Source of the DNA: Clavibacter michiganensis
Lineage (GTDB): Bacteria > Actinomycetota > Actinomycetes > Actinomycetales > Microbacteriaceae
Assembly: GCF_016907085.1 (NCBI RefSeq)
Contig: NZ_JAFBBJ010000001.1
Span: forward strand, 186,001-250,000
Direction: 5' to 3'
Length of the DNA stretch: 64,000 bases
Of the stretch, positions 25,545 through 33,716 are shown piece after piece. Position 1 is the first letter of the stretch, and the number at the start of each line of letters is the position of its first letter. The position numbers and the translations under genes were made by a program. The notes beneath the pieces were generated by a model that saw only the letters and a list, made by a program, of their open reading frames with translations, was not told where the DNA came from and did not search any database.

Positions 25545-28500
25545 GCGGCGCGGAGGCGACCGGCGCGGGCGAGGGCGGCGTGATCAGCGCGCGGCGCATC
25601 GCGGAGACGCTCGGCCTGCCGAGCCCCACCGAGCAGCAGCGGCGCGTCATCGAGTCGCCGCTCGAGCCCGGCCTCGTCGTCGCGGGCGCGGGCAGCGGCA
25701 AGACCGAGACCATGGCGAGCCGCGTCGTCTGGCTGCTCGCCAACGGGCACGTGGGGGTCGAGGAGATCCTCGGGCTCACCTTCACGCGCAAGGCCGCGGG
25801 GGAGCTCGGCGTGCGGATCCGCGCGCGCATCGAGCAGCTCCAGCAGGCGGGGCTCGCCGCCGTCCCCGCGGACGCGTTCGCCACGCCCACCGTGCAGACC
25901 TACAACGCGTTCGCGAACGGCATCTTCCGCGACAGCGCGACCCTCATCGGCCGCGAGGCGGAGTCGGTCGTGCTCACGGAGGCGTCCGCGTGGCAGCTCG
26001 CGCGCCGGCTCGTGGTCGAGAGCACCGACCCGCGGCTGCTCGAGCTCGGGCGGGGCGTGGATCCCATCACGCAAGCGGTCATCTCCCTCAGCCGGGCCAT
26101 GAGCGAGAACGTCGCGGAGCCGGCCGAGGTCGTGCGCCTCGCGGGATCGTTCACGGGCCTCGCGGAGCTGCCGTTCGGATCCGCCCGCATCAAGAAGGCG
26201 CCAGCCGCTGACGCGGTCGCCGCCGTCGGCGCGCTGCCGCCGCTCGTCGACCTCGCCGTGCGGTTCCAGGAGGAGAAGACCCGGCGCGGGCTCGTGGAGT
26301 ACAGCGACCAGGTCGCGTTCGCGCTCGCGATCTGCGAGAGCGTGCCGCAGGTCGTCGCCGAGCACCGGAAGCGGTTCCGCGTGGTACTGCTCGACGAGTA
26401 CCAGGACACCTCGGTCGTGCAGACCCGGCTCCTCGCCACGCTCTTCGGCGGCACGCCCGTCATGGCGGTGGGGGATCCGCACCAGTCCATCTACGGCTGG
26501 CGCGGCGCGAGCGCGGCGAACCTCGCGCGCTTCGGGGCCGACTTCGCGCCCGCCGGGGCGAGCGCCGCCGACGTGCCCGTCTACGCGCTCTCCACGAGCT
26601 GGCGGAACCCGGGCGCGGTGCTCGGCGCCGCGAACCGCATCGTCGAGCCGCTCACCGCGGCGTCGCGGATCCCCGTGGCGCGCCTCGAGCCCCGGCCCGA
26701 CGCGGGCGACGGCCGCCTCGACGTGGCCTACGAGGAGACCATCGCCGACGAGGCCGCGAGCGTCGCCGCGTGGTTCGCCGACCGGCTGCGGCAGACCGGA
26801 TCCGACGGCCGTCCGCGCTCGGCGGCCATGCTGTGCCGCTCGCTCAAGACCATCGAGCCGTTCACGACGGCGCTCGCCGACCGCGGCGTGCCGTTCCGCG
26901 TGCTCGGCCTCGGGGGCCTCCTCGACCAGCCCGCCGTGGTGGACCTGGTGTGCGTCCTCCGCGTGCTGCACGACCCCACCGCGGGCAGCGAGCTCGTGCG
27001 CCTCCTCACGGGCGCGCGCTGGCGCATCGGCACGAAGGACGTGCACGCGCTGTCCCGCGTCGCCTCCTGGCTCATGTCGCGGGACCACGCGCAGAAGCCG
27101 CTCGCCGACGAGGTGCGCGACGGCCTCCGCGCCTCCGTCGTGCCCGACGAGGTGGGGTCCGTCGTCGACGCGCTCGACTTCGTCGTCGACGCCCGCGACG
27201 GCCACACCGCGCTCGCCGGATTCAGCGACGAGGGCCTCGCGCGCCTCCGCGCCGCGGGCCGACAGCTCCAGGTGCTCCGATCCCGCGTCGGGCTCGACCT
27301 GGTGGACCTCGTCACCGTCGTCCAGCAGGAGCTGCTGCTCGACATCGAGGTCGCCGCCAACGAGACGGATCCGCTCGGCCGCGCGAGCCTCGAGGCCTTC
27401 ACCGAGCAGGTGGCCGGCTACCTCCAGGGCGACTCCGCCGGCACGCTCGGGCCCTTCCTCGCGTGGCTCGCCGAGGCCGAGCGGCGCGACAACCTCGCGC
27501 CGCGCACCGAGGAGCCGGAGCCGGGCACGGTGCAGATCCTCACGATCCACGGTTCGAAGGGCCTGGAGTGGGACGTCGTCGCGGTGCCGCGCATGGTCGA
27601 GGGCGAGCTGCCGGGCACGCTCCGCGAGAAGCGCGGCTGGGTCGCGTTCGGCGCCCTGCCGTTCGAGTTCCGCGGCGACTCCGCCGAGCTGCCGTCGCTC
27701 GCGTGGCGCGGCGTCGAGACGCAGAAGGAGTTCGCGGAGGCGATGGAGGCCTTCGGCGAGGAGCTCGAGGAGCGCAACGCGGCCGAGCAGCGGCGCCTCG
27801 CGTACGTCGCCGTCACGCGCACGCGCTCGGATCTGCTGCTCAGCGGGTCGTTCTGGTCGACGCAGCAGAAGCCGCGGGGTCCCGGGGCGTTCCTCCGCGA
27901 GATCCAGCAGGTGGGCCTCATCGCGCCGGACGCGCTGCCCGAGGCGCCCGAGCTCGAGGAGAACCCGCTCGAGCCCGGATCCGCGCGCGTCGCCTGGCCG
28001 CTGCCGCCCCTCGGGCCGCGCGAGGCCCGCGTCCGCGCGGCCGCCGCTGCCGTGGCCGTCGCGGATCCGCGCGCGGAGACCGTGTGGACCCGCGACATCG
28101 ACCTGCTCCTCGCCGAGCGCGACGCCCGCGCCCGGGACGCCGAGCTCGTCGACCTGCCCACGCGCATCCCCGCGTCGCGCTTCAAGGACTTCGTGAGCGA
28201 TCCCGCGGCCGTCGCCGCGCGCCTGCGCCGCCCCATGCCCGAGAGGCCCTACCGGCAGACGCGGCTCGGCACGCTCTTCCACGGCTGGGTCGAGGCGCGC
28301 TACGGGCCCGCGGGCACGGCCGACGTCATCGACGCGTCCGGCGTCGAGCTCGATGCGGACCCGACCGAGCCGCCCGTGGAGACGGAGGACCTCGACCGGC
28401 TGCGCGCGATCTTCGAGGCGAGCGAGTGGGCGGCGAGGAAGCCCGAGGAGGTCGAGGTCGAGATCCACATGGAGCTCGCCGGCCAGGTCGTCATCTGCAA

Positions 28501-28801
28501 GATCGACGCGGTGTTCCTCATCGACGGCCGCTACCGCGTCGTCGACTGGAAGACCGGCCGCACCCCCAAGGACGCGGCCGACCTCGAGCTCAAGCAGCTC
28601 CAGCTCGCGCTCTACCGCCTCGCGTTCGCGAAGTGGCGGGGCATCGACCCCGACCTCATCGACGCGGAGTTCTACTTCGTCGCGGAGGGCCGGTCGCTGA
28701 AGCCGGAGCGGCTCTACTCCGAGGAGGACCTCGTGGCGCTCTGGTCGGGCGCGCGCACCCCGGACGCGTCGCGCCCGCCGTCGGGAGAGACAGTGGGCTG
28801 A
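25541..28801 (+). CDS. adnB: AdnB-type ATP-dependent helicase-nuclease subunit
   Basis: Lead motor and second nuclease of AdnAB. It is 1086 residues from the GTG that overlaps the adnA stop. Superfamily-1 motifs are intact: VAGAGSGKTETM (I), FRVVLLDEYQDTS (II), VGDPHQSIYGWRGA (III), LSTSWRNP (IV), LTIHGSKGLEWDVV (V) and YVAVTRTRSDLL (VI). The C-terminal nuclease has GTLFHGWVEA, CKIDAVF, VVDWKTG and LQLALYRLAF. Its last 88 bases overlap, tail to tail, the 3' end of the phosphotransferase-like gene on the other strand. Confidence 0.92.
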   Translation: MSGAEATGAGEGGVISARRIAETLGLPSPTEQQRRVIESPLEPGLVVAGAGSGKTETMASRVVWLLANGHVGVEEILGLTFTRKAAGELGVRIRARIEQLQQAGLAAVPADAFATPTVQTYNAFANGIFRDSATLIGREAESVVLTEASAWQLARRLVVESTDPRLLELGRGVDPITQAVISLSRAMSENVAEPAEVVRLAGSFTGLAELPFGSARIKKAPAADAVAAVGALPPLVDLAVRFQEEKTRRGLVEYSDQVAFALAICESVPQVVAEHRKRFRVVLLDEYQDTSVVQTRLLATLFGGTPVMAVGDPHQSIYGWRGASAANLARFGADFAPAGASAADVPVYALSTSWRNPGAVLGAANRIVEPLTAASRIPVARLEPRPDAGDGRLDVAYEETIADEAASVAAWFADRLRQTGSDGRPRSAAMLCRSLKTIEPFTTALADRGVPFRVLGLGGLLDQPAVVDLVCVLRVLHDPTAGSELVRLLTGARWRIGTKDVHALSRVASWLMSRDHAQKPLADEVRDGLRASVVPDEVGSVVDALDFVVDARDGHTALAGFSDEGLARLRAAGRQLQVLRSRVGLDLVDLVTVVQQELLLDIEVAANETDPLGRASLEAFTEQVAGYLQGDSAGTLGPFLAWLAEAERRDNLAPRTEEPEPGTVQILTIHGSKGLEWDVVAVPRMVEGELPGTLREKRGWVAFGALPFEFRGDSAELPSLAWRGVETQKEFAEAMEAFGEELEERNAAEQRRLAYVAVTRTRSDLLLSGSFWSTQQKPRGPGAFLREIQQVGLIAPDALPEAPELEENPLEPGSARVAWPLPPLGPREARVRAAAAAVAVADPRAETVWTRDIDLLLAERDARARDAELVDLPTRIPASRFKDFVSDPAAVAARLRRPMPERPYRQTRLGTLFHGWVEARYGPAGTADVIDASGVELDADPTEPPVETEDLDRLRAIFEASEWAARKPEEVEVEIHMELAGQVVICKIDAVFLIDGRYRVVDWKTGRTPKDAADLELKQLQLALYRLAFAKWRGIDPDLIDAEFYFVAEGRSLKPERLYSEEDLVALWSGARTPDASRPPSGETVG

Positions 28802-29790
28802 GGCCGGGAGTCGAGCATCTCCTCGACCTGGTCGACGTCCATCACGGGCAGCGTCTCGTGGGCGATGCGCTGACCCTCGTCGGCGCGCACCGTGTCCACG
28901 AGCGCGCTGAGCATGTTCACGGCGTCGTCGATGATGCCCTGGTTGCGCGTGTCCGTCCCGTGCAGCAGCCAGCGGGCGATCTCGAGCTCGGCGTAGAGGA
29001 GCGCGCGCTGCTTGAGCTGGCGGTCGACCGTCACGTGGTGCGCCTGGTTGTAGGCGCGGAAGACGCTCTCGGCGACGTGCTCGGCGCGCGCGCCCAGCAC
29101 CCAGTGCAGGTCGTGGGCCGGGTCGGCGACGCGCAGCTCCGACCAGCCGATCATCCCGGTCACGTCGTCGCCGTCGACGAGGAACGAGGAGGCCTGCACG
29201 GCGCCGTTGACGACCGCGGGCTGGAACTGCCAGAGCGACGCGTCGTCGAGCGCCTCCTCCCAGCGGCTGAGAAGCAGGCTCGGCACGAGCGCGGTGGCCG
29301 CGGCCCGGTCGATGAGGGCGGCGGTCTGGCTGTGGATCTCCGCGGCCGAGAGCACGGGCAGCCCCGCGTCGGCGACGAACCCGGTCGGCAGGCTGTGCAC
29401 GGCGGAGACGGCGGCGCCGATGGAGCGCGCGAGGCCGTCGCCCGCGGGGATCTCGTCGAGCGAGATGACCCGCCCGGGCACGTGCCCGTAGACGAAGCCG
29501 CGGGTCGGCTTGATGGGCGCCTGCCCCAGGAACTCGGGCACCTGGAACGGCAGGCGGGAGCGGATCCCGGTGCTCAGCGCCCGGAGCGCCACGAGGTCCG
29601 CGGACTGCTCGGACTCGGCGGCCTGCGTGGTCGGCACGCGCACGAGGAGCTCGCGGCCGTCCCGCGTGGAGAGGAGCGCGGAGTCGAAGTCGCCCGCGCC
29701 GCCGGCCGTGAAGGGGGTGCTGCGGACCACGTCGAGCCCCGAGACCGCCGAGGTCGCCAACGCGGCTAGAGTGAGGTGGGATCTGGCCAT
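28714..29790 (-). CDS. degenerate phosphotransferase-family protein
   Basis: A 358-residue protein of the aminoglycoside/macrolide phosphotransferase fold. N-lobe (ELLVRVPTTQAAESEQ) and the later ADPAHDLHWVL are recognisable. The catalytic Brenner loop, normally H-G-D-x-H-x-x-N, reads VVNGAVQASSF, so the catalytic Asp, His and Asn are all gone, and the metal-binding Asp of the IDW motif is Gly (GMIGWSEL). It is therefore likely a pseudokinase or ligand-binding protein. TAACCT seven bases before the ATG suggests leaderless expression. It is divergent from nudC and convergent with adnB. Confidence 0.82.
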   Translation of the reverse strand: MARSHLTLAALATSAVSGLDVVRSTPFTAGGAGDFDSALLSTRDGRELLVRVPTTQAAESEQSADLVALRALSTGIRSRLPFQVPEFLGQAPIKPTRGFVYGHVPGRVISLDEIPAGDGLARSIGAAVSAVHSLPTGFVADAGLPVLSAAEIHSQTAALIDRAAATALVPSLLLSRWEEALDDASLWQFQPAVVNGAVQASSFLVDGDDVTGMIGWSELRVADPAHDLHWVLGARAEHVAESVFRAYNQAHHVTVDRQLKQRALLYAELEIARWLLHGTDTRNQGIIDDAVNMLSALVDTVRADEGQRIAHETLPVMDVDQVEEMLDSRPQPTVSPDGGRDASGVRAPDQSATRSSSE

Positions 29791-29861
29791 GCCTTACAGG
29801 TTAGGTCGCTGGGAGCCCTCCGTCTCACCGCGCCACGCGCTTCCGGCCCCACACGCGCACC

Positions 29862-30884
29862 GTGGGCGGACCATCGGCACCGCCGTCTCCGCCCCTCGGC
29901 CCGTCCGCCCCCGAAGTCGATTGGTCACCCGTGCTCGACAGCTTCCTCTCCCGTCTGCCCCTGTCCCGCGAGGGCGTCGACCGCGACGGCCTGAACCGCG
30001 ACTCGCCCGCCCTCTTCGACGAGCTGTGGGCGGATCCGGCCACGCGCGTGCTCCCTCTCCACGGACACCGCGCGCTGGGCTCCGCCGCGGACGGCCGCGC
30101 CGCCCTCGACCTGCTGCCGGTCGACCGCGTGACCAGCGCGACCGTCCGCATCTACCTCGGCCGCACCACGATCGCGCACGAGGGCGAGCCGGTCGGCACT
30201 CCTGTCGTCGCCGCCGTCCTCACCGACGCCGCTGCCGCCGAGCTCGAGCCCGCGGAGGAGCGGTGGCTGGAGCTGCGCACGACCGCGACGCAGCTCGACG
30301 ACCGCGACGCCGCGCTCTTCACGGGCGCGCTCGCCACCGCGAACTGGCACGCGTCGCACCCGTTCTCGCCGAAGACGGGGGAGCCGACCGTCGTCGAGCA
30401 GGGCGGCTGGGTGCGTCGCGCGCCCTCCGACGGCTCGCAGGTCTTCCCGCGCACCGACGCGGCCGTGATCATGGGCGTCGTCGATGCGGACGACCGTCTG
30501 CTCCTCGGCGCCAACGCCATGTGGGGCGGCGACCGCTACTCGCTGCTCGCGGGCTTCGTCGAGCCGGGGGAGTCGTTCGAGGCGGCCGTGAAGCGCGAGG
30601 TGCTGGAGGAGTCCGGCGTGACCGTCGAGGATCCGCGCTACCTGGGCAGCCAGCCGTGGCCGTTCCCCGCGTCCGTCATGGTCGGCTTCCTCGCGCGGGT
30701 CTCCGCCGGGAGCGGACCCGCGACGCCCGACGGCGTCGAGATCATCGACCTGCGCTGGTTCAGCCGCGAGGAGCTGCGCGCGTCGCTCGGCGAGATCGCG
30801 CTGCCCGGCCCGTCGTCCATCGCGCGCGCCATCATCGAGGAGTGGTACGGCGGACCCCTCGAGGACGGCGAGCGGGAGTGGTGA
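29862..30884 (+). CDS. nudC: NADH/NAD-cap pyrophosphatase NudC
   Basis: Hydrolyses NADH and related dinucleotides and may remove NAD caps from RNA. The 340-residue protein has a full Nudix box (GFVEPGESFEAAVKREVLEESG) split by one break here only in citation, and the SQPWPFP signature that defines the NudC group. The four zinc-ribbon cysteines normally placed before the Nudix fold are missing: the region reads NWHASHPFSPKTGEP. The GTG start at 29862 follows a short divergent gap to the phosphotransferase-like gene. uvrD2 follows after ten bases, so they likely form an operon. Confidence 0.88.
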   Translation: MGGPSAPPSPPLGPSAPEVDWSPVLDSFLSRLPLSREGVDRDGLNRDSPALFDELWADPATRVLPLHGHRALGSAADGRAALDLLPVDRVTSATVRIYLGRTTIAHEGEPVGTPVVAAVLTDAAAAELEPAEERWLELRTTATQLDDRDAALFTGALATANWHASHPFSPKTGEPTVVEQGGWVRRAPSDGSQVFPRTDAAVIMGVVDADDRLLLGANAMWGGDRYSLLAGFVEPGESFEAAVKREVLEESGVTVEDPRYLGSQPWPFPASVMVGFLARVSAGSGPATPDGVEIIDLRWFSREELRASLGEIALPGPSSIARAIIEEWYGGPLEDGEREW

Positions 30885-30894
30885 TCCGCCGATC

Positions 30895-32823
30895 GTGACC
30901 GACCAGCTCGTCCCCGGGACGCCCGGGCGCGACCCCTACGGGTCGACCGCGTCCGGCGCCCTCCCGGCACCCGTCTCCCTCGGCCCCGCGACCACCGACG
31001 AGTCCGCCGACCAGCCCGTGGAGGAGGCCCGCACCGCCGAATCCCTGCTCGAGGCGCTCGACGACCAGCAGCGCCTCGCCGCCGAGGCGCTCCTCGGCCC
31101 CGTCGTCGTGCTCGCGGGTGCCGGCACGGGCAAGACGCGGGCCATCACGCACCGCATCGCCTACGGGATCCAGGCCGGCGTCTACCCGCCCAACCGGGTC
31201 ATGGCGCTCACCTTCACCTCGCGCGCCGCGGCCGAGCTGCGCGGCCGGCTGCGCGAGCTCGGCGCCGGACCCGTGGCCGCGCGCACCTTCCACGCGGCGG
31301 CCCTCAAGCAGCTCAACTTCTTCTGGCCGCAGGTGGTCGGCGGCACCATGCCGCGCCTCATCGAGAGCAAGGGCCGGATGCTCGGCCACGCCGCCGAGTC
31401 GCTCCGCCTCCGCCTCGACACGGCCGCGCTCCGCGACATGGCCGCCGAGGTCGAGTGGCGCAAGGTGTCCATGATCTCCATCGAGCAGTACGGCCTCGCC
31501 GCGCGCACCACGCGCACGCTGCCGCCGCAGCTCGACGCCGACCAGGCCGTCGCGCTCCTGCAGGCCTACGAGGACATCAAGGACCAGCGCCGCCAGCTCG
31601 ACTTCGAGGACGTGCTGCTCGCGACCGCGGGCATGATCGAGGCGGAGCCATGGGTCGCGCAGCAGGTGCGCGAGCAGTACCGCTTCTTCGTGGTCGACGA
31701 GTACCAGGACGTCTCGCCGCTGCAGCAGACGATCCTCGACCTCTGGATGGGCGACCGGCGCGACCTCTGCGTCGTCGGCGACGCCAGCCAGACCATCTAC
31801 TCGTTCGCGGGCGCCAAGAGCGCGTACCTCCTCGACTTCGCGTCGCGCTTCCCCGAGGCGACCGTGGTGCGGCTGGAGCGCAACTACCGGTCGACCTCCG
31901 GGATCACCGAGGCGGCGAACCGGCTGATGCGCGGACGGCCCGGCGCGCTCACGCTCGTGTCGGCGGACGCGGACCCCGACGGCGACGGCACGGGCACGTC
32001 CTCCGCCCGCGCCGCGAAGGGCCGCGGATCCGCCGCCGTCCCGGGTCGCGGCGAGGGCTTCCGCGCGCCGCAGGTGAGCGCGTTCCCGTCCGACGGCGCC
32101 GAGGCGCGCGCGATCGCGGGCGCGATCGCCCAGCAGATCGCCTCCGGCATCGCGCCCGAGGACATCGCCGTGCTCTACCGCATGAACGGGCAGTCGGCGG
32201 TGCTGGAGCAGGCGCTCGGCGACGCGGGCGTCAGCTACCAGGTGCGCGGATCCCAGCGCTTCTTCGACCGCCCCGAGATCAAGCAGGCGCTCCTCGCGCT
32301 CCGCGGCGCGTCCGTCTCCATCTCCGGCGAGCCGCTGTTCAAGTCGGTGAGCGACGTGCTCCGCGGCCTCGGCTGGAGCCAGCAGCCGCCTGAGCAGCCG
32401 GGCGCCGTGCGCGACCGATGGGAGTCCCTCGACGCGATCATGGGCCTCGCCGAGCGGATGCCCGCGGGCAGCACCTTCCGTGCCTTCACCGACGAGCTGC
32501 TCGAGCGGCAGGCCGGCCAGCACGAGCCGACGGTCTCCGCCGTCACGCTCGCGACCCTGCACTCCGCCAAGGGCCTCGAGTGGGAGCACGTCTACCTGAT
32601 GGGGTTGAGCGAGGGGCTCGTGCCCATCAGCTATGCGCAGACGCTCGAGGCGGTCGACGAGGAGCGGCGCCTCCTCTACGTCGGGATCACGCGCGCGCGC
32701 TCCGGGCTCCGGCTCTCCTGGAGCCGGAGCGGACCCCAGCGATCCGGTCAGCGGGAGCCGTCGCGGTTCCTGGCAGAGCTCGACACCCGCATCGCGGGTG
32801 GGGGCGCGAAGCGCGGCGGGTGA
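30895..32823 (+). CDS. uvrD2: UvrD2-type ATP-dependent DNA helicase
   Basis: A 642-residue superfamily-1A 3'-5' DNA helicase. Motifs: VVVLAGAGTGKTRAI (I), LTFTSRAAAEL (Ia), FVVDEYQDVSPLQ (II), VGDASQTIYSFAGA (III), LERNYRST (IV), LATLHSAKGLEWEHV (V) and LLYVGITRARSGL (VI). Only about 35 residues follow motif VI, so the C-terminal HRDC domain of mycobacterial UvrD2 is absent or reduced. The GTG start lies ten bases after nudC. The last 137 bases overlap the 3' end of the ThiF-like gene on the opposite strand. Confidence 0.9.
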   Translation: MTDQLVPGTPGRDPYGSTASGALPAPVSLGPATTDESADQPVEEARTAESLLEALDDQQRLAAEALLGPVVVLAGAGTGKTRAITHRIAYGIQAGVYPPNRVMALTFTSRAAAELRGRLRELGAGPVAARTFHAAALKQLNFFWPQVVGGTMPRLIESKGRMLGHAAESLRLRLDTAALRDMAAEVEWRKVSMISIEQYGLAARTTRTLPPQLDADQAVALLQAYEDIKDQRRQLDFEDVLLATAGMIEAEPWVAQQVREQYRFFVVDEYQDVSPLQQTILDLWMGDRRDLCVVGDASQTIYSFAGAKSAYLLDFASRFPEATVVRLERNYRSTSGITEAANRLMRGRPGALTLVSADADPDGDGTGTSSARAAKGRGSAAVPGRGEGFRAPQVSAFPSDGAEARAIAGAIAQQIASGIAPEDIAVLYRMNGQSAVLEQALGDAGVSYQVRGSQRFFDRPEIKQALLALRGASVSISGEPLFKSVSDVLRGLGWSQQPPEQPGAVRDRWESLDAIMGLAERMPAGSTFRAFTDELLERQAGQHEPTVSAVTLATLHSAKGLEWEHVYLMGLSEGLVPISYAQTLEAVDEERRLLYVGITRARSGLRLSWSRSGPQRSGQREPSRFLAELDTRIAGGGAKRGG

Positions 32824-33574
32824 CCCGGCCCGACCGCACGTCGAGCACGGCCTGGTGCGTCGCGAGCGCGTTCTCGCCCATCGTCAGCAGCCGGTCGGCG
32901 GGCCGCGCGGCGAGGGCCGCGAGCTCGGCGGGCACGAGCCCCGCCTCGGATCCGCTGTCGCGCCCGAGCAGCTGTGTCGCGATGGCGGGCCACGCCGGGT
33001 CCGCGTCCCGGCGCGCGAGGTCCAGGCAGTAGCAGCAGGCCGTCCGCCCGGGCTCGACGAGCGGGCCGACGACCGCGTGCCGGTCGCCGAGGACGACGGG
33101 CAGGTGCGGCACGTCCTCCCGCGACCAGCGTCCGTAGACGGCCGGGGCGATGGCGAAGTGGGCGACGATCACGGCGAGGGCGGTGCGCGGATCCGCGTCG
33201 CCCGACATCGGCTGCGGCGCCACGTCGTGCCCGGCGCGTGCCAGGGCGTCGGCGATGCGGTCGGCCGTCGGTCCGCCGCCGACGACCGCGACCGTCCCGG
33301 TCCGGGTGGGGCGGGGGACGTCCGCGTCGCGCGGCGGGAGGAGCGCCGGCCGCACCAGGTCGAGCAGCTGCGTCACGTGCGCGGGACTCGCCCCCTCCGT
33401 CGCCGCGATCATGTCGAGGCCGCCGCGGCTGATGCCGTGCACGAGCGCGTCGAGCAGCCGCTCGTCGAGACGCGAGACGGCGCTGAGCACCACGGGCGGG
33501 CGGTCGACGCCGAGCTGGAGGGAGTCCGGCGTGCGCCAGACGAGCGGGAGGCGGGGATCGAGTCGGATGGCCAT
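32687..33574 (-). CDS. ThiF/cyclodehydratase-like protein
   Basis: A 295-residue protein from the MAIRLDPRLPLVWR start. The N-terminal 90 residues look like the peptide-clamp region of TOMM cyclodehydratase partner proteins (VWRTPDSLQLGVD). The rest has an E1/ThiF-like core with a degenerate nucleotide loop VAVVGGGPTADRIA and zinc-type cysteines in RTACCYCLD and RCGCR. Homologues beside uvrD2 in Actinobacteria are annotated as cyclodehydratase-like, yet no YcaO or precursor peptide is nearby, so a thiazole/oxazole peptide pathway is not supported. An in-frame start at 33673 is possible but would add a basic shadow-like stretch. Confidence 0.7.
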   Translation of the reverse strand: MAIRLDPRLPLVWRTPDSLQLGVDRPPVVLSAVSRLDERLLDALVHGISRGGLDMIAATEGASPAHVTQLLDLVRPALLPPRDADVPRPTRTGTVAVVGGGPTADRIADALARAGHDVAPQPMSGDADPRTALAVIVAHFAIAPAVYGRWSREDVPHLPVVLGDRHAVVGPLVEPGRTACCYCLDLARRDADPAWPAIATQLLGRDSGSEAGLVPAELAALAARPADRLLTMGENALATHQAVLDVRSGRVTRRASRPHPRCGCRALPGTATAPADRIAGVRSGSRRAGARSARA

Positions 33575-33662
33575 GGGCGCGGAGAGTGCCCGACGGGCGC
33601 GGAGCGTGGGGCGCGCGTCCACAGGTCCGACGCGGGGGACGCGGAGCCGGGCCGACGTGCAC

Positions 33663-33694
33663 GAGGCCGGCACCGCGGTCGCGGTGCCGGCCTC
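33663..33694 (-). terminator. terminator downstream of the zincin-like gene
   Basis: A 14-bp perfect stem (GAGGCCGGCACCGC and its complement) with loop GGTC, 23 bases past the stop of the zincin-like gene at 33717. Confidence 0.75.
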
Positions 33695-33716
33695 CCCGGG
33701 TGGTGCGGGTCGGGCG

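Noticed and set aside
25508-28468. 986-codon open frame on the minus strand opposite adnB
   Set aside because: Shadow of the helicase gene; no motif and no start signal.
32687-33574. Evidence for a thiazole/oxazole-modified peptide cluster
   Set aside because: Only the ThiF-like protein is present; no YcaO, dehydrogenase or precursor peptide was found within the window.
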